Origin: Glaciecola sp. UBA2563
Lineage (GTDB): Bacteria > Pseudomonadota > Gammaproteobacteria > Enterobacterales > Alteromonadaceae
DNA length: 17,443 nucleotides
Direction: 5' to 3'
Assembly: GCA_002340325.1 (NCBI GenBank)
Contig: DDLV01000129.1
Location: 1-17,443 of the forward strand
The notes beneath the pieces are model-generated. The model saw only the letters and a program-made list of their open reading frames with translations. It ran no database searches and was not told the DNA's origin. Shown here in pieces: positions 15,544 through 17,443 of the stretch (position 1 is its first letter; each line of letters starts with the position of its first letter). The position numbers and the translations under genes were made by a program.

Positions 15544-16322
15544 TGAGTGACCAGACATTTTCTGAGCTAGAAGTTGAGGTAGAAGCAGACCTTGAAGCGC
15601 CACAATACGAAGAGCCCAATCAAAATGTGGCAGAATCCGTCGAAAATGACAGTAAAGAACGCGTCAGAAATGTCCGATACGGAAAATTCATCGCCCCGCT
15701 AAAAAACAAGATTTTTAACGTAGTTTTTTTTGGGTTAGTAGTAGTGACGGCAGTTGGATGGACTCACTATAAGCTCACTAACGCACAATCGAGCGTGGAT
15801 TATGAACGAGAGTTGTACGTAAAAGAGAGTGCTCTCCAAGCAGAAATTATGGCATTAAACGAAAAAATTTCTGCGTACAATGTGGCAGAGATGAGTCAAA
15901 ACAAAATAGAAGCAGAAGCTTCAGTGTTTTCAGGTTACCTAGAAATCGCAGATTGGCTTTATCAACTCTCACAACACGCGGCCAAATCTGAGCTAATCGT
16001 TGAATATCAACTATTCGATGGCACCGAAGACTCTGATCTTCCTGATACCTTAGTGGTGCCAATGGACATGTCAGTTACGGCGATGCAGTCCAGCGCAACG
16101 GATAAAATCTATCAACAATTCTTAACGTTTATGCAAACGCTAATTGACGAACAAAAATACAAAAAGTTCGTGGCAGCGAGCATCGAAAACGTTGGCAATA
16201 ACAGCGCGAAGCTCAGTTTGAAATTGGAAATTCGGAAAAGGAAGGACAATATGTCCACATCGAGTTCTACGAGTAACAATGAAGGTGCTCAAGGCACAGA
16301 AGAGATGGTTGATATACCATGA
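15543..16322 (+). CDS. PilO/MshJ/GspM-like inner-membrane assembly protein
   Basis: A bitopic inner-membrane protein of 259 residues, recognised by architecture. It has an acidic cytoplasmic tail of about 40 residues, a basic stretch (ERVRNVRYGKFIAPLKNK), one transmembrane helix at about 57-74 (NVVFFGLVVVTAVGW), a coiled coil to about 118, and a periplasmic alpha/beta domain of the PilO type (to about 228). A Ser/Thr-rich tail follows. It would pair with the PilN-like part of the previous protein. I start it at ATG 15543, which shares one base with the upstream TGA; a GTG three bases earlier (15540) is also possible. Its stop overlaps the next gene as ATGA. Confidence 0.72.
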   Translation: MSDQTFSELEVEVEADLEAPQYEEPNQNVAESVENDSKERVRNVRYGKFIAPLKNKIFNVVFFGLVVVTAVGWTHYKLTNAQSSVDYERELYVKESALQAEIMALNEKISAYNVAEMSQNKIEAEASVFSGYLEIADWLYQLSQHAAKSELIVEYQLFDGTEDSDLPDTLVVPMDMSVTAMQSSATDKIYQQFLTFMQTLIDEQKYKKFVAASIENVGNNSAKLSLKLEIRKRKDNMSTSSSTSNNEGAQGTEEMVDIP

Positions 16323-16846
16323 AAAACTTGTTTAACAATGTCTACTTTATGTCTGCGTTATTTATTGCGTCGGTGGCGTATGTCTTTTTTACAATAAAGG
16401 GGCTTACCCACTCAGAAGAGGCAGAATACTCAGATGCTGTCGGTGATTTTGCAGATACATCGATGGACGCACTAATGGGCGCATTCAATGATGATGCACC
16501 ATCAAGCAATGCTTCGATACCACCTGACAAAGACTTTGACATCACTAAATTCGATTGGTCTTCCAGTCCTCGACGTAATCCATTTTTGCCTCATGCGGGA
16601 TTGACGTCTGATGCACCTGTCATTGAAAGTCATGAAGGCTCAGTCAGCTATGTTGCACTACCGCAATTAAGCGCAATTTTTATTAACAACACTCGGCGTC
16701 TTGCAATGATAGACAACAAAGTGATTGGCATTGGTGACGATATTGATTCATATACAGTGATTAGTATTGAATCTGACCATGTAGACATCACAGGCCCAGC
16801 AGGAAATCGCAGATTATCGCTTGGAAATCAAAATGAAGAGAAGTAA
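16319..16846 (+). CDS. PilP/MshK/GspC-like periplasmic connector
   Basis: A 175-residue protein with an N-terminal membrane helix (about 9-25), a flexible acidic linker, RRNPFLP (85-91) like the RDPF motif of PilP-type proteins, and a C-terminal beta domain (about 112-168). Its pattern LSAIFINNTRRLAMIDNKVI...GDDIDSYTVISIESDHVDI matches the homology-region fold of GspC/PilP/MshK. This domain normally touches the secretin's N-terminal domain, and the secretin gene follows directly. Unlike canonical PilP it is membrane-anchored by a helix rather than a lipobox, as in GspC. The start overlaps the previous stop (ATGA), and the following secretin probably begins inside this gene's last codons. Confidence 0.8.
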   Translation: MKNLFNNVYFMSALFIASVAYVFFTIKGLTHSEEAEYSDAVGDFADTSMDALMGAFNDDAPSSNASIPPDKDFDITKFDWSSSPRRNPFLPHAGLTSDAPVIESHEGSVSYVALPQLSAIFINNTRRLAMIDNKVIGIGDDIDSYTVISIESDHVDITGPAGNRRLSLGNQNEEK

Positions 16847-17443
16847 CAGAAATATGAACCGCTTGAATATCACGCTTTTGGCAGTGACAGCGCTCTTTAT
16901 TAATGGATGTAAAACGACTGATAAAGAAGCAAACGTTGAAACTGATGAAGAAGTGGTATCTGAACGCCAAAGCGCTGAAAATGAAGTTGCAGAAGTAAGC
17001 GCGGAGTCCACCTATACGGTAGTTCCCCAAATATCGTTGAACGATAGGATCTACCACCCTGTCGATAGCTATTTGGAGCCAGAAACTACGGATGAAGAGG
17101 TATATAGTTTTGTTGCGCAAAATTTACCGATTCGCGACGCGCTGCAGATTTTCAGTAGAGCCTACAACCTCAACATTATCGCGGATTCTGATGTCTCAGG
17201 AAACATATCGGTCGAATTTAACGATTTACCTCTAGATCAAGCGATGACTGCAATCCTAGGCAGTCTGGGATTGCATTGGAAACAAGATGACAACCTTATT
17301 AAGGTTCAGCGCTGGTACACCCGTACCTTTACCGTCGATTACCTCCGTCTTATTAGAAGTGGTCAAGGCAGCAGCAATGCAAGTGTCACATCTTCAGTGG
17401 CTGGCGGAAGTTCAGGCGGTGAGTCTGGCGGCGGTGGTGGTGG
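16833..17443 (+). CDS. MshL/PilQ/GspD-type secretin lipoprotein (partial, 3' end outside window)
   Basis: N-terminal 203 residues of an outer-membrane secretin; the beta-barrel part lies beyond the window. The signal peptide ends in a lipobox INGC (Cys26 from ATG 16833), so the protein should be a lipoprotein. After an acidic linker comes an N0/STN domain (about 91-158: LPIRDALQIFSRAYNLNII, SVEFNDLPLDQAMTAIL). RTFTVDYLRLIRSGQGSSNA (164-183) follows, a pattern characteristic of MshL, where FxVDYL leads into a Ser-rich stretch. A glycine/serine run reaches the window edge. I prefer ATG 16833, which adds the basic residues MKRSNRN and overlaps the previous gene by 14 bases; ATG 16854 is an alternative. 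It completes the E-F-pilin-MN-O-P-secretin order. Confidence 0.9.
   Translation, partial: MKRSNRNMNRLNITLLAVTALFINGCKTTDKEANVETDEEVVSERQSAENEVAEVSAESTYTVVPQISLNDRIYHPVDSYLEPETTDEEVYSFVAQNLPIRDALQIFSRAYNLNIIADSDVSGNISVEFNDLPLDQAMTAILGSLGLHWKQDDNLIKVQRWYTRTFTVDYLRLIRSGQGSSNASVTSSVAGGSSGGESGGGGG

Noticed and set aside
16788..17120. 110-codon minus-strand reading frame over the secretin start
   Set aside because: Antisense to the conserved signal peptide and N-terminal region of the secretin; rich in Phe/Ile/Cys as expected from antisense of AT-rich coding DNA.

Overview
The window looks like a chromosomal segment of a marine-type gammaproteobacterium, most likely in or near the Alteromonadales. 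The basis is protein resemblance: E. coli-like EpmA, EpmB, EF-P, CobB and GloC, plus an MSHA/type II secretion-like assembly operon, with moderate to low G+C and dense coding. This is an inference; there is no rRNA or other phylogenetic marker to confirm it. No tRNA, CRISPR array, transposase or phage gene was seen.

Layout. (1) 1-730: an unrecognised 114-residue protein on the minus strand and, divergently, a 56-residue ORF resembling the YjfB putative motility family, followed by a hairpin terminator. (2) 763-3375: a complete EF-P modification locus, with epmB divergent from efp and epmA abutting the efp stop. (3) 3385-5223: a minus-strand hybrid sensor histidine kinase convergent with epmA. 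(4) 5224-5640: a 417-base gap holding a small AT-rich dyad and a large imperfect inverted repeat (arms of about 55 nt). (5) 5641-8322: a probable three-gene operon of an ATP-grasp ligase, a nitrilase and a CobB-type sirtuin, closed by a strong hairpin at 8420-8456. (6) 8528-9109: a stand-alone prepilin on the minus strand. (7) 9393-10037: a GloC-type glyoxalase II. (8) 10247-17443: a tightly packed operon of assembly ATPase, inner-membrane platform protein, second prepilin, fused PilM/PilN-like protein, PilO-like protein, PilP/GspC-like protein and an MshL-like secretin lipoprotein cut by the window end.

How the genes work together. EpmB makes beta-lysine, EpmA attaches it to Lys34 of EF-P, and modified EF-P relieves ribosome stalling at polyproline. 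The pilus/secretion operon supplies all core parts of a type IV filament machine: motor, platform, cytoplasmic-to-periplasmic connector, secretin and one minor-type prepilin. The separate prepilin at 8528-9109 shares the residues FTLVEIIGV with the operon prepilin and is a good candidate for the main filament subunit. The gene order (E-F-pilin-MN-O-P-secretin) differs from canonical T2SS, T4aP and the MSHA locus, and the ATPase carries a c-di-GMP-binding MshEN scaffold whose key Arg and Gln positions have changed. This operon, the ATP-grasp/nitrilase/sirtuin operon and the inverted-repeat element are the most interesting parts of the window.
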